From: Prorocentrum cordatum
Taxonomy: Eukaryota; Sar; Dinophyceae; Prorocentrales; Prorocentraceae
Direction: 5' to 3'
DNA: 64,000 nucleotides
Assembly (NCBI GenBank): GCA_963575745.1
Contig: CAUYUJ010018321.1
Span: 102,501-166,500 of the forward strand
This document shows positions 52,488 to 62,426 of this stretch, one piece after another. Position numbers and translations under genes: made by a program. The notes under the pieces were generated by a model that worked only from the letters and a program-made list of their open reading frames with translations, was not told the origin of the DNA and did not search any database. Positions within the stretch are counted from its first letter, which is position 1. Each line of letters starts with the position of its first letter.

Positions 52488-54467
52488 GCCTGGCGACCCC
52501 AAAAGGGTCGGCAGATCGCACTTTTGCAGGAGGTCGACGCCGACGAGAAAGTGGCCGAGGAGGAGATGGATGCGGACAGCGATCCCGAGGCGCCCGCGGG
52601 CGAGGCCGCCCCCGGAACTGAGGCTGTGGGGAATAGTCCCAAAGTGGCAGCACCCATTGTTCTCCTCCTCCCGTTCCCCCCTCTGTCCTCCTGTACGGTC
52701 AAATTCCCGACGTTGTGGACTCCCGCCCCCCTCGTCAGGAGCAGGCTTCGAACGCAACCAGCGAGACCCGCCCGGCCGAAACGGTCGTCGCAGACAGCTC
52801 CGAAGGTGCCGCCGCCAATGCCTCGGGAAACTCCACGGATGTGCAGGCCGACGAGAACCAGAGCAGGGCCAACCTGTCCACGTATTTCGACCCGAAGCTG
52901 ATGGCCATCTTCAGGGAGAAGCAGGCGCACCTGAAGGAAACGATGAAGGATTTCCACCGCCAGGGTATGCACAATGTCCACCGCGTCTGAGTCGTACCTT
53001 GGGTCCTCGAGGGGTGATGGATGTGGATATTTGCTCGCCCTCGCGGGCGGGGGAATATCCGTATTCACCTTTCCTCATGCACCCCAGGTGGGACTCAAGC
53101 AAATGCGGATACGGATGTACCCTTGCGCGGCAGGATTTCATGGTGTCGAAAAAGGAGCTGGACGTGGCCAAGCTGGCCGCGAACCTGGCGATGAAGAAAC
53201 TGAGGCTGGCGACCGAGAAGCGGAGGAAGATCTTGATGGGCGAGAGGATGGCCGAGGCCGAGGAACGTCGGGCGATCAAGGAAAATCGGCGGCAGGCCAA
53301 GACTGACATGACGGCGCGCGCGGAACAGCTGCTGGAGGACTCTCTGGGTGGCCTTGCGGGCGTCAACATGAGCTACATGGTTGACGTCGTCCTGGCCCTG
53401 CCGGAGGCGCTGCAGGACGAGGAGTTCGTGGAGGACTTCCGCAACGTGACAAAGAGGGTGGACCTCAATGTCCGGAAGTTCCTGGACCAGACCCAGCAGA
53501 AGACCACGCAGTTCGTGAAAGACAGCACCTCCGCCTCCGACGTGGAGCTGCGATTCATCATGGCGAAGTTCTTCCACGAGTCTGGCTTCCGTCTCCGAGG
53601 GCTCCACCAGGACAGCCTGAAGGCCATCCAGATGCTCAGGCGCACGGTCCCGGAGGACCTGGAGAGGGCGCTCTTCCCGTTCCTCGGTCAGCTGAACGCC
53701 AACACGGTCCGCCTCAGGATCAATGCCACCAGCCTTGCCACGGCTACCCCGAAGGAGGCCTGCGACCAGATCACCCAGATCATGGCCAACGTATCGGACT
53801 ATGCAGCTGCCTGCGGCAAATCCAGTCACCGCGCCAGCCCAGCACCTTCGGGGTGCGGTCGACATGAAACTGCACGGCGTATGACCTTGTGTCCCGAGGC
53901 TCGGGAGAGCCGCAACTGTTGCGGCTCTGCCGAGCCTCGGGAACATGTTGCGGCGCAACATGTCTCATGCTCATCCGAATTGCATCGGTATGGGAAGTGA
54001 ACATGACAGTTAATCTGTTGATGAGAAGGAGGATTGATGATGACGATGTTGGCAATTATGCTGCTGCTGATGATGCTGATGATGATTATGATGACGATCA
54101 TGGGAATGATGATGATGACGATGACGATGATGATGATGAGGATGATGGTAATGCTGCTGCTGCTGATGATGGTGATCATGATAGTTTGATGGTGACTGTG
54201 ATGGTGATGGTGATGGTGGTGATGATGATGACGATGATGATGAGCAGGAGGAGGAACAAGAGTAGTAGGAGGAGGAGGAGGAGAAGATGATTACGATGGT
54301 GCAGGACAATGTATATGTGTACAATTCTATGAGGATGGTGTGGACGACGATTATGACGACACGATGATACCAGTATTGATTGTGATGAACACGGTGATGA
54401 TGCTGCTCATGATGCTGCTGTTGATGACGCCGACGACGATGACGACGATGACGATGAGCAATATGAT

Positions 54468-54508
<41 letters not shown>

Positions 54509-54578
54509 TGATGATGATGGTGGTGATGATGGTGGAGGTGATGCCGATTCGTATGATGATGCTGGTGACGATGACGAC

Positions 54579-54627
<49 letters not shown>

Positions 54628-55062
54628 GCGACGGCGATGATGATGACGATGACGATGATGATGCTGATGATGATGATATGCTGGCGGTGGTGGTGATGAT
54701 GATGATGAGGATTATGATGATGCTGATGCTGCTGCTGATGATGATGATGATGATGCTGCAGCTGTTGCTGATTATGATGATGGTGGTGGTGGTGGTGGTG
54801 ATGATGACGATGATGATGACGATGACGATGGTGATGATGATGCTGATGCTGATGACGATGATGATGCCGATGCTGCTGCTGCTGCTGCTAATTATGATGA
54901 TGACGAAGACGATGACGCTGATCCTGACGATGATGATGACGATGATGGTGATGATGATGCTGATGCTGCTGCTGATGATGGTACTGGTGATGATGTTGAT
55001 GCTGATGCTGCTGATGATGAGCTGATGACGATGATGATGCTGATGAGGATGAGGAGGATGAC

Positions 55063-55149
<87 letters not shown>

Positions 55150-56656
55150 GGTGGTGGTGTTGTTGATTATGATTTTGGTGTTGGTGGCGGGTCGTATGAC
55201 GATGATTGAGATTATGATGGTGCGGCTGTTGCTGCTGCTGATAATGATGAAGAGAACAGGAGGAGGAGGAGGAGGAGGCAGAGCAGAGGACGGCACTTGT
55301 GACACCCTTCGTTTTCACTTCTGGAGGAGCTTTCATGGAGCTTAGTTTGGCCGTCACATGGCTGGCGCTGTCTCGGGCTTCTGTCGGGCAGTCTTGGAGG
55401 TCTATTGCGCCGCTTCGGGCCGTCTTGACGCCCGCTTGGGCTGTTTTGCGTTCATCTTGGGCCGTGCTGGGGCCTCTTGGCCGCCTGGGGGGTCTCTTGC
55501 GACCGTTGTGGGGCCGTCATGGGGCCGTTTCGGGCCGTCGAGGTGCTCTACATGTGCGTCGTCGGTCCCTCGGAGGTCCTGTTGGGCTAGCTTGACTCTC
55601 TCTCTTGGGGCCGTCCTGAGTCCTCTAGGAACCCGCATGTGATGTCTCGATGCAGACCTGGATGATTATTTGCTATTTCGATGTCCTCTTGGGCCACCCG
55701 GGGTTCTCCAGGGCCGTCTGGAGCTGAAGTAAGCCCGAAACGGTGAAGATGCCCGAATCTTTCCAACACCTCAGGGAAGCCAATAATTTTGGCTTCTTCG
55801 GGCCCTGTTGGGCGTCGTCTTGTGGCGCTTTATGGCCGTTTTGTCGGCCTGCTTGGCCGTCTTGGTGCCATCTTGGACCGCCTTGGGGCCATCCATCCTG
55901 GGCCGTCTTGAGAGCCTCTTGGGCCGTCTTGAGGCCATGCAAGGTCGCCTTGGGGCCATCTTGGGTCGTCCTGGCGGCCTTGAATGCCTGCCTCACCCGT
56001 CTTGGAAGCTGTCCAGCGCGGACCCATAGATGTTTGGCAAGGGATCGTGATTTCGGGAGCGCAGATGCATGCTTTTTTACTAGGGATCGTGGCCTCGGGA
56101 GTGCTGGTCCATCGTTTTTGTACGAGCGGTCGTGGCCTCGGGAGCGCGCGGAGCCATTGTTCTGTTACGAGGGATCTTGCCCTCGGGAGCGTGGATCCAT
56201 TTGGCTTTGACGAGTGCAGGGGGGGGGGCGGTGCACGCGAGTCAGCGTGATGAGAGCGGGTGGGTGGATGGGGGCCCTTGACAGACTTTTAGGAACCCAA
56301 CCAGACAGCCCGTGGCATTTCTACCACTCCGCAGCGTGCCAGGGGGCGCGGTGGCGGACGACGCCAAGCTCGAGACCATCGGCAAGGTGATCGAGAACGT
56401 GTCCACGAGGGTACTGCCCAACATGGAGAGGACGCTGCAGGTCTCCCCGAACATCACCACCTTCGTGGGCTCGTTCCTGAACATGGCGCGCCTCGAGGTG
56501 GGCGGCCTGCAGGAGGCGGCCCACAGCATGGTCACCAGGGCCAGCCCCATCATCGCCGAGAGGGTGCAGTGCACCTTCAGCGGCGCGCGCCCGCGCGTCG
56601 GCCTCGGCCTCCTCAGCGCGGCCGCGGTGCTCGCGGCCACCTGGCTCCTGCAGTGA
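52488..56656 (+). CDS. Copy C: GPI-anchored-type surface glycoprotein, unknown function
   Basis: Four exons join in frame (459 codons): 52,488-52,643, 52,739-52,963, 53,134-53,815 and 56,343-56,656. Exon 52,488 starts AWRPQKGRQIALLQEV and is acidic (VAEEEMDADSDPE), homologous to exon 2 of copies A and B. Intron 52,644-52,738 is GT-AG. Intron 52,964-53,133 has an ambiguous donor (CAGG repeated at both edges). Intron 53,816-56,342 is GC-AG, phase 1, 2.5 kb. The protein has 11 N-x-S/T sequons, a charged helical stretch (KKELDVAKLAANLAMKKLR), and a hydrophobic C terminus VGLGLLSAAAVLAATWLLQ ending at the stop, typical of a GPI-anchor signal. A signal-peptide exon 1 like those of A and B is not found upstream; copia-like DNA ends at 52,246. 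Function unknown. Confidence 0.65.
53842..53963 (+). other. Three consecutive hairpins at the start of the GC-AG intron
   Basis: A small GCACC-TTCGG-GGTGC hairpin near 53,843. A 49-bp near-perfect hairpin at 53,893-53,941: CCCGAGGCTCGG..AGAGCCGCAA, a CTG loop, then the complement, 22 of 23 pairs. Directly after it, ACATGTTGC-GGC-GCAACATGT (53,943-53,963). This is compatible with a structured RNA or a very short inverted-repeat insertion. Confidence 0.7.
54000..55260 (+). repeat. (GAT/GAC)n array, about 1.25 kb, within the intron
   Basis: GAT, GAC, GCT and GGT triplets dominate, with pure (GAT)n at 54,575-54,625 and 55,060-55,135. Met-, Asp- and His-rich frames on both strands are artefacts. 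Confidence 0.95.
55360..55990 (+). repeat. 'TTGGGCCGTC' GC repeats within the intron
   Basis: Degenerate copies of a ~15-bp GGGCCGTCTTGGG unit, the same family as at 24.5 and 27.1 kb. The reverse orientation of the same family lies at 58,490-58,990. No gene. Confidence 0.8.
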
Positions 56657-57438
56657 GGGGCCCCGCCTTCGCTGCTGCCGCGGCCGCGGCTCTCTTCCTG
56701 CCCGCGCCGGCACCGGCCGGGCGCGCCGAGAAAGAGGGGCGCCGCGGCCGGGAGAAGCACGGGGCTCACCTCTGGTGTCTCGTATGCCTGCTGTTCCTGT
56801 CCCCACTTCCTTCTCCCCCCTCTCCCCCTCCTGAAAGCGTGCCCGCCTCCTTCGCCTCGTACGCGGATGCCACCGTGCCCATGAGGGCCCAGACAGGGTC
56901 CCGGGAGGCGGGAGGCCGAGGGAGGCCGAGGGAGGCCGAGGAGGGAGCAAAACGATCCGAGGAGCCCCTGGCCCGCGGAAGGCGTAGGTATGCCCAGGGA
57001 GTGCTGCGGAGCGACCCAGGAGATTCATGATACGTGGCTAACAGGGCCCGCGGGGCTCAAAGGCCTGGTAGACCCAGCGCAGGCACGAGCAGGTGTTCTT
57101 CAGATCGTAGAGGAGCGCGATATCAGTCTGAGCAAGTGTGAGTGTACCCCACTCAGCCCGTGAGTGGGCTACAAGCTAGCCAGGTCATTGACCGTAGACG
57201 AGATCATGTTCCAGACGCGTTAAACACTGGCTGGAGACAAAAGGTTGGCAAGCTGCAACCTGTTACGGTGCTCTTTGGGTTTGCTTTGATTCGAAATCAT
57301 GTGGTTTGCTTTTCTTTGCTGCGCGCTATGAATTGCCTTGTGTTGCATCGCTTTGGCATTGCAATGCTTTGACTGGCTTTGCTTTGCCTCGCATTGCTTT
57401 GCGTCATGTGTTTCGTTCGTGTCGTTTCATGCACGAGG
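56657..57438. other. Interval between copies C and B
   Basis: The first ~380 bp after the copy C stop is GC-rich, with GGGAGGCCGAGGGAGGCCGA iterations at 56,915-56,945. From 57,260 to 57,420 the sequence switches to T/G-rich TTTGC / CATTGCTTTG iterations immediately before homology with the copy A upstream region begins at 57,439. It could hold the polyadenylation region of C and the promoter of B, but no defined signal is visible. Confidence 0.45.
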
Positions 57439-57685
57439 GCCTTGGTACTACCCTCCGCCGCCGCCGATATCTTCGGCCTCCCTTGTCACCAACTGCTCCC
57501 GGTCCTGGGGTTGCCACCCGCTGGATACGCACCGCCTGGCCCAGCGGAGCATCTCACATCTGCAAGCCCAAAGCACTCCTGTTGCTGCCATCGCACTTCC
57601 AGCACGTTTGCAGGCGCGACGGCCCAGTCCCCCCGGCGGGCAGTTCTGGCATGTGCTCTCGCCCTCTGCGCTGGGGCTTGGACGG

Positions 57686-57716
57686 TCCGTAGCCTCCTGG
57701 CTGCATCTTGGCCCGC
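57686..57716 (+). other. Relict spliced-leader-like block upstream of copy B
   Basis: TCCGTAGCCTCCTGGCT is followed by GCATCTTGGCCCGC, aligning with the block at 3,064-3,095 and with degenerate leader halves. It lies about 100 bp upstream of the copy B ATG. Confidence 0.35.
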
Positions 57717-57787
57717 GCTGCTCGCCCGAGACCCAGCGCAGCCTGCGTGCAGGGCTCCACACCCGCAGACCGCACCTTATCCCTGCG

Positions 57788-58362
57788 ATGGCGCTGCGGG
57801 CGCTGCTCGCGCCGCTGGCCCTGGCCTCCGTGGCCTCCTCCCTGACGCTGCAGGCGGGGGAGCAGGCCGTGGACGAGTACACCTCCGTCGGCGGCCTCCT
57901 CTCCGAGGCAGAGGCTCCGGGCAGCAATGGGCCACAGGGGCAGCGAGGTTTGGCCTCCTCCCTCCTCCTCCTCCTGCTCCTCACCCCTCCTCCTCCTGCT
58001 CCTCCTCCTCCTCCTCTCCTCACCCCTCCTCCTCCTCCTCCTCCTCCTCCTCTCCTCACCCCTCCTCCTCCTGCTCCTCACCCCTCCTCCTCTGCCTCCT
58101 CTTCCTCCTCCTGCTCCTCACCCCTCGTCCTCCTCCTGCTCCTCCGCCCCCCCCCACCCTCGTCCTCCTGCTCCTCCTTCCCTATCTTTTCCCCCTTTCC
58201 CCCACAGAGCAGCGGATCTCATGATTCTTGCGGCTTTGGCCTTCCCGGGAGGCACTCTTGCAGGAGGAGATGGTAAGCGACCACGAGGCGGCCGAGGAGG
58301 AGATTCTTCAGTCTTGCGTGCAGCATCCGCGGACCCCTTCAGCATACGCGGAAATCCTCACG
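57788..58362 (+). pseudogene. Copy B: 5' exons of the secreted-protein family
   Basis: ATG 57,788 opens MALRALLAPLALASVASSLT, then LQAGEQAVDEYTSVGGLLSE and AEA, 46 codons matching copy A exon 1. A 250-bp pyrimidine-rich intron-like stretch (CTCCTCCTCACCCC) follows. Exon 2 homology begins near 58,225: RLWPSREALLQEEMVSD, then HEAAEEEILQ. In that frame a TGA (58,222) precedes it and no AG acceptor lies between the stop and the homology, unlike A (GTAG) and C (GCAG). Downstream the match to A decays by indels. I infer a truncated or decaying tandem paralogue. Confidence 0.55.
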
Positions 58363-58489
58363 AGGGAGCGGTTCAGGTCTCGATTTCGTGTCGGTGTGGA
58401 GTGCGATCGACGGTGTTGTGCAGCCGGGTCATCCAGTACCAGTGCAACGATCCGTGACGGGTTCCCTGAGTCTGGGGTGCACCCGGGAG

Positions 58490-59000
58490 GGCGAGACGGC
58501 CCGAGAGGTGCCCAAGGGCGCCCCAAGAGGGCCCAAGACCGTCCCAAAACGGCCCCAAGGCGATCCTTGGACGGCCCAAGGCGGGGGCAAGACGGCCCAG
58601 GGCGGCCCCAGAGAGCGCTAAGACGGCCTGAGAGCGCGCTCGAGGAACAGTTGAAGAGGGCCCAATTCATTTTGGCCTTCCCGCACGATTGGCCTCACAC
58701 GGCTCGACGAGGCCCATTTGGGAGTCCACGAGAGCTCAAGAGCGCCCGCCCCTTGGGGGCCTTGAAAGGGTCCTCAGGGCCCCAGACGGCCCCAGACGGC
58801 CCCAGAGGGCCTCAAGAGGGCCTCAAGATCGGCCGCGCGGGCCCTTCAGGTGGGTTCAAGACGGCTTCAAGACGACCCTAGGACGGCTCAAGAAAGCGTC
58901 CAGAGGAGCTCCAGGCGCCCCTGTCATGCCGAAGATGGCCGACCGCCCAAGAGGTCCCCAAGAGGGCCCCCCAACGACTCCAAGACACCCCGAGACTGCT
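58490..59000 (-). repeat. GC repeats, reverse orientation of the 55.4-kb family
   Basis: GCCCAAGACGGCCC and CCAAGAGGGCCC phrases are the reverse complement of the GGGCCGTCTTGGG family at 55,360-55,990. Together they flank the 3' part of C and all of B. No gene. Confidence 0.8.
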
Positions 59001-59335
59001 CTCGATGATGGTGGCGGCGGGGTTCTGCAGGCGATATTCACTTGAAGTGAAGGACGATAAGGCGGAGGATGACCGTGCAGAGGCGGATGAGGAGGTGGAC
59101 GAGGGAGAGCATAACGAGAGGATGATGGGGGCTGGAGGAGCACGAGGAGGACGCTTCGGGACCTTGTCGGGAATCCGTTAGGCTCTAGGTGTAACTTGGC
59201 GATTTGCGGCCTCCCTCTGCCATTTCGGCTTGTCAGGGGCTCTCTCCGGTCGTCATGATCGTCTTGTTGAGCCGTGCTGGGTGTCCTTCGAGCCGCTCTG
59301 AAGGTTCCTTGTGGCTTGCCAGGCGGAAGGAGGGG
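59000..59335. other. Short interval, nothing recognised
   Basis: Ordinary mixed-composition DNA between the GC repeats and the next trinucleotide array. No ORF with recognisable content. Confidence 0.5.
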
Positions 59336-59922
59336 AGGAGGAGGAGGAGGAGGCGGAGGAGATGAAGGAGGAGGATGATATGAAGGAGGAGGATGAGATG
59401 AAGGAGGAGAGGATGGTGATGATGCTGATGATGCTGATGATGTTGATGATGATGAGTCTGAGTAAGAGTATGATGATGATGCTGAAGATTATGATGATGT
59501 TGTTGATGCTGCTGATGCTGCTGCTGATGGTGATGGTGCTGATGATGATGTTGATGATGAGACTTTGATGATGAGATGCTGATGATTCCGATGATCTTGA
59601 TGATGCTAATGATGATGATGATGCTGATGCTGATGCTGATGCTGATGCTGATGCTGATGCTGCTGCTGCTGATGATGACGCTGATGATACTGCTGCTGAT
59701 GATGATGCTGATGATGCTGCTGATGATGATAATTTTGATGATGATGATGATGAGACTGACGATGCTGATGATGATGCTGATGATGCTGATGATGATGATG
59801 CTGATGCTGATGATGCTGATGAATATGAAGATGGCGATGATGCTGCTGATAATGATGATGCTTTATATGAATATGATGATCATGATGATGATGCTATGCT
59901 GATGCTGACGCTGATGCTGCTG
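59336..59922 (+). repeat. (GAT/GCT)n array up to the assembly gap
   Basis: GGA triplets at the start give way to GAT/GCT triplets through to the gap. Confidence 0.95.
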
Positions 59923-60022
59923 NNNNNNNNNNNNNNNNNNNNNNNNNNNNNNNNNNNNNNNNNNNNNNNNNNNNNNNNNNNNNNNNNNNNNNNNNNNNNN
60001 NNNNNNNNNNNNNNNNNNNNNN
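59923..60022. other. Assembly gap of 100 N
   Basis: Exactly 100 N, the usual placeholder for a gap of unknown length. It joins a (GAT)n array to a (GGA)n array, so true size and adjacency are unproven. Confidence 0.99.
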
Positions 60023-60375
60023 GAGGAGCGAGGAGGCGGAGGAGGAGGCGGAAGAGGAGAAGGAGGAGGAGGAGGAGGCGGAGGCGGAGGAGGAGGAGGA
60101 GGAGGAGGAGATGGAGGAGGAGATGGAGGAGGAGAGGAGGAGATGGAGGAGGAGGAGGAGGAGGAGGAGGAGGAGGAGGAGGAGGAGGAGGAGGAGGAGA
60201 TTGAGGAGGAAGAGGAGGAGGAGGAGGAGGAGGAAAAGGGGTAGGAGGAAGAGGAGGAGGAGGAGGAGGAGGAAGAGGAGGAGGAGGAGGAGGAGGAAGA
60301 TATTGAGGAGGAGGAGGAGGAGGAGGAAAAATAGGAAGAGAAGGGACGGGGGGTAGGAGAAGAAGGGAAATGAGG
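60023..60375 (+). repeat. (GGA)n array
   Basis: Almost pure GAG/GGA triplets with GAA and GCG interruptions. The reverse-strand Pro/Leu-rich frames are artefacts and even span the N gap. Confidence 0.95.
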
Positions 60376-60721
60376 CCGTCTCGGGGCTCTCTTGAAACCC
60401 TTCTCTTTGCACTCCCTTGTGCGCCACCATATCGGCTTACAAGGTCTCTTGGGTCATATCGGCGCGCAGGCGACGGGCGCCCCCTGGCCCCCGTAGAAGG
60501 AAAGAGAACTTGCTCTCTCACAGCACGGGTCCCCCCATTTTACTTCGTGTCTCTGTTTTTCATAGAGTCGTTCCCGTACATTCCATGATGGCAGCGGGGC
60601 TTCTGGTTGAGATCCACGAGCGGAGTCAGGACGATTCCCCTGTCATTCGATTCTCGGGTGGCATACTCTTTTCTCTTATCCCGTTCTTCCCGCTCCCCAC
60701 CATCTTGCACCGAACGCCGCC

Positions 60722-61360
60722 ATGGATTCTCGAGACGATGCTCAGCATCAAGAGTATGAACTTTCATCTAATCCTTGGCTACAGCCAGAGCAGGATCCTT
60801 GGGCAGGAGCTGGAGGACGAGAAGACGTTCCCAGGGAAGGTGATGTCAATGTGGGCTGGTCAGATCAAAAGTGAACCCGCTTCACACCCCGGACCTGAGA
60901 CACAACCCAACACGCAACTATCTTCATCAGGTTGGACTGCGCGGGGACGTGGTTCGCCGGTTGCGCCAAATCGGCGGAGCACGTCTCTGCGAGGACAGGC
61001 TAAGCCATTATTCCTTTCGCTCCGATCGCCAGAGGGGACGACTTCCTGAACATTCCCAGGCCCCAAAGATACCAAACGACCGACCTCCCACTTGGAATGG
61101 ACAATATCCTGATACTCGTCTAGAGCCTTTCAAGAAAGAGGAGCTGCAGATGTGGCTCGCTACTACCAGAACTCCGAAAGCACACAGCGGATACCTCATC
61201 AATCGCTATGCCAAAAACGGCATCATTTTTTCATCAATGAACTCACCGAAGAGCAGCTGTCTTCAGGCGGCGGCGGGCAGGTTCTGGTCAAGCATATTAA
61301 GAAAGCTTGTGCCGAATATCAAGACTGCAGGATGCCGAAGGCTTTTGAGAAGTTTTTCTG
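60722..61360 (+). pseudogene. Retroelement gag fragment cut by copia copy 2
   Basis: From ATG 60,722: MDSRDDAQHQEYELSSNPWL, then EQDPWAGAGGREDVP. After decay, RPPTWNGQYPDTRLEPFKKE, then LQMWLATTRTPKAHSGYLI and, in another frame, GGGQVLVKHIKKACAEYQD and CRMPKAFEKFF. A Trp-rich gag N terminus and a 'W-N-G-Q..P' capsid start are typical of dinoflagellate copia/gypsy gags. The frame is lost exactly where TGTGTGAAGACCGCTCATA begins at 61,361, so copia copy 2 inserted into it. Confidence 0.5.
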
Positions 61361-61819
61361 TGTGTGAAGACCGCTCATACCAACGTTCTATCCCTATATC
61401 CTGCTATCCTCCTGCTACCGCGTGCGCGGGGGGAAAGGAGTCTCCTCTATCCTCCCAAGATCAACCTCTACCTACGGACCCTATGGTAGGTTAGATTCTT
61501 GGGTTGTCAACGTCAGTGCGCAGGTTATTCGCCTATTCTATCACGCTCTCCGTTGCGACACCCCGCGCCACCTTCGAGCCTGCCGCATGGCGCTGGGCCC
61601 CGCGGCGGCCAGTGCCTTTACGCGTGCTGGCTCTCCCGCGGTGCGCGAGCGTCGCGACGGCGCGGAAAGGGCAACGGGACAGAGCGTGACGCCGCAATCC
61701 CCCCTGCCAGGAGAAGGCAGCGCCGACGTTCGACTCGAAGCGGAGCTTGAGGCAGTCATGGACTCCTTCCAGTCTTCTGTGCAGGCGTACACCGCACTCA
61801 CATCTATACCCCTGGGTGG

Positions 61820-62380
61820 GTGTATGTGCGGCCGTTTTTGCGCTGTCATGTGCGCGCATGTGCGCGGCATGTGCCAGTCATGTGCCAGGCCTGTGCGGCC
61901 CTTCTTGGATGGACTTCCTACTGTGCACGTCGTGCCCGGGCATGTGCGGGGGCATGTGCGCTGTGTTTTGATGTATCCATCATACGCGCATGCACGCACA
62001 GTCCGACGCACATGCGCGCACGTGCCTGCGCATGCGGGAGGTGTTCGAGAATCGCAGATCTGTCATCGGCACATGCACGCACATGCCTGTGCAACCTCTC
62101 TTCGGGAGGCCGCGCGGGCCCGCACATGCACGCACATGCGGTGAAGCGCGCGGGCGCACATGCGTGCACATCCCAATGCACATGCACGCTCATGCCCTAG
62201 GAGCTGTCTGGGCCCCCTGTGCCTCCAATGCCTCCTGGCCTTCGCAGAGCTAACCTGGGGCGCGCCAGGCCTTCCTGAAAGAGTTTGTTGTGCGTTTAGA
62301 CTCGCCCGCTGCTGGCGGTGGCGGTTCTTCGCCCGGTTCGTGAGCTGGCATGTGCCTGCATGTGTGGCCCCTTCCGGACC
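61820..62380. repeat. CATGTGCG repeats in inverted orientation within copia copy 2
   Basis: GCATGTGCG units run forward at 61,835-61,965. Reverse units (CGCACATGC) run from 61,980 to 62,195. A few forward units recur at 62,345-62,365. The switch point near 61,970 creates a large imperfect palindrome. Copy 1 has no equivalent. Confidence 0.75.
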
Positions 62381-62390
62381 ACAATTTCAA

Positions 62391-62426
62391 AGTGAGCACT
62401 ATAGAAGTGAGCGCTATAGAAGTGAG
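62391..62426 (+). repeat. Short 15-bp tandem repeat
   Basis: AGTGAGC(A/G)CTATAGA repeated 2.4 times. Confidence 0.8.

Noticed and set aside
54407-55357. 316-codon reverse ORF and Met/Asp-rich forward ORFs
   Set aside because: Translations of (GAT/GAC)n inside the copy C intron.
58228-58881. 217-codon ORF following copy B exon 2
   Set aside because: After the first ~30 codons it translates GC repeats (58,490-58,881).
59880-60521. Reverse ORFs rich in Pro/Leu spanning the N gap
   Set aside because: They cross 100 N and otherwise translate (GGA)n.
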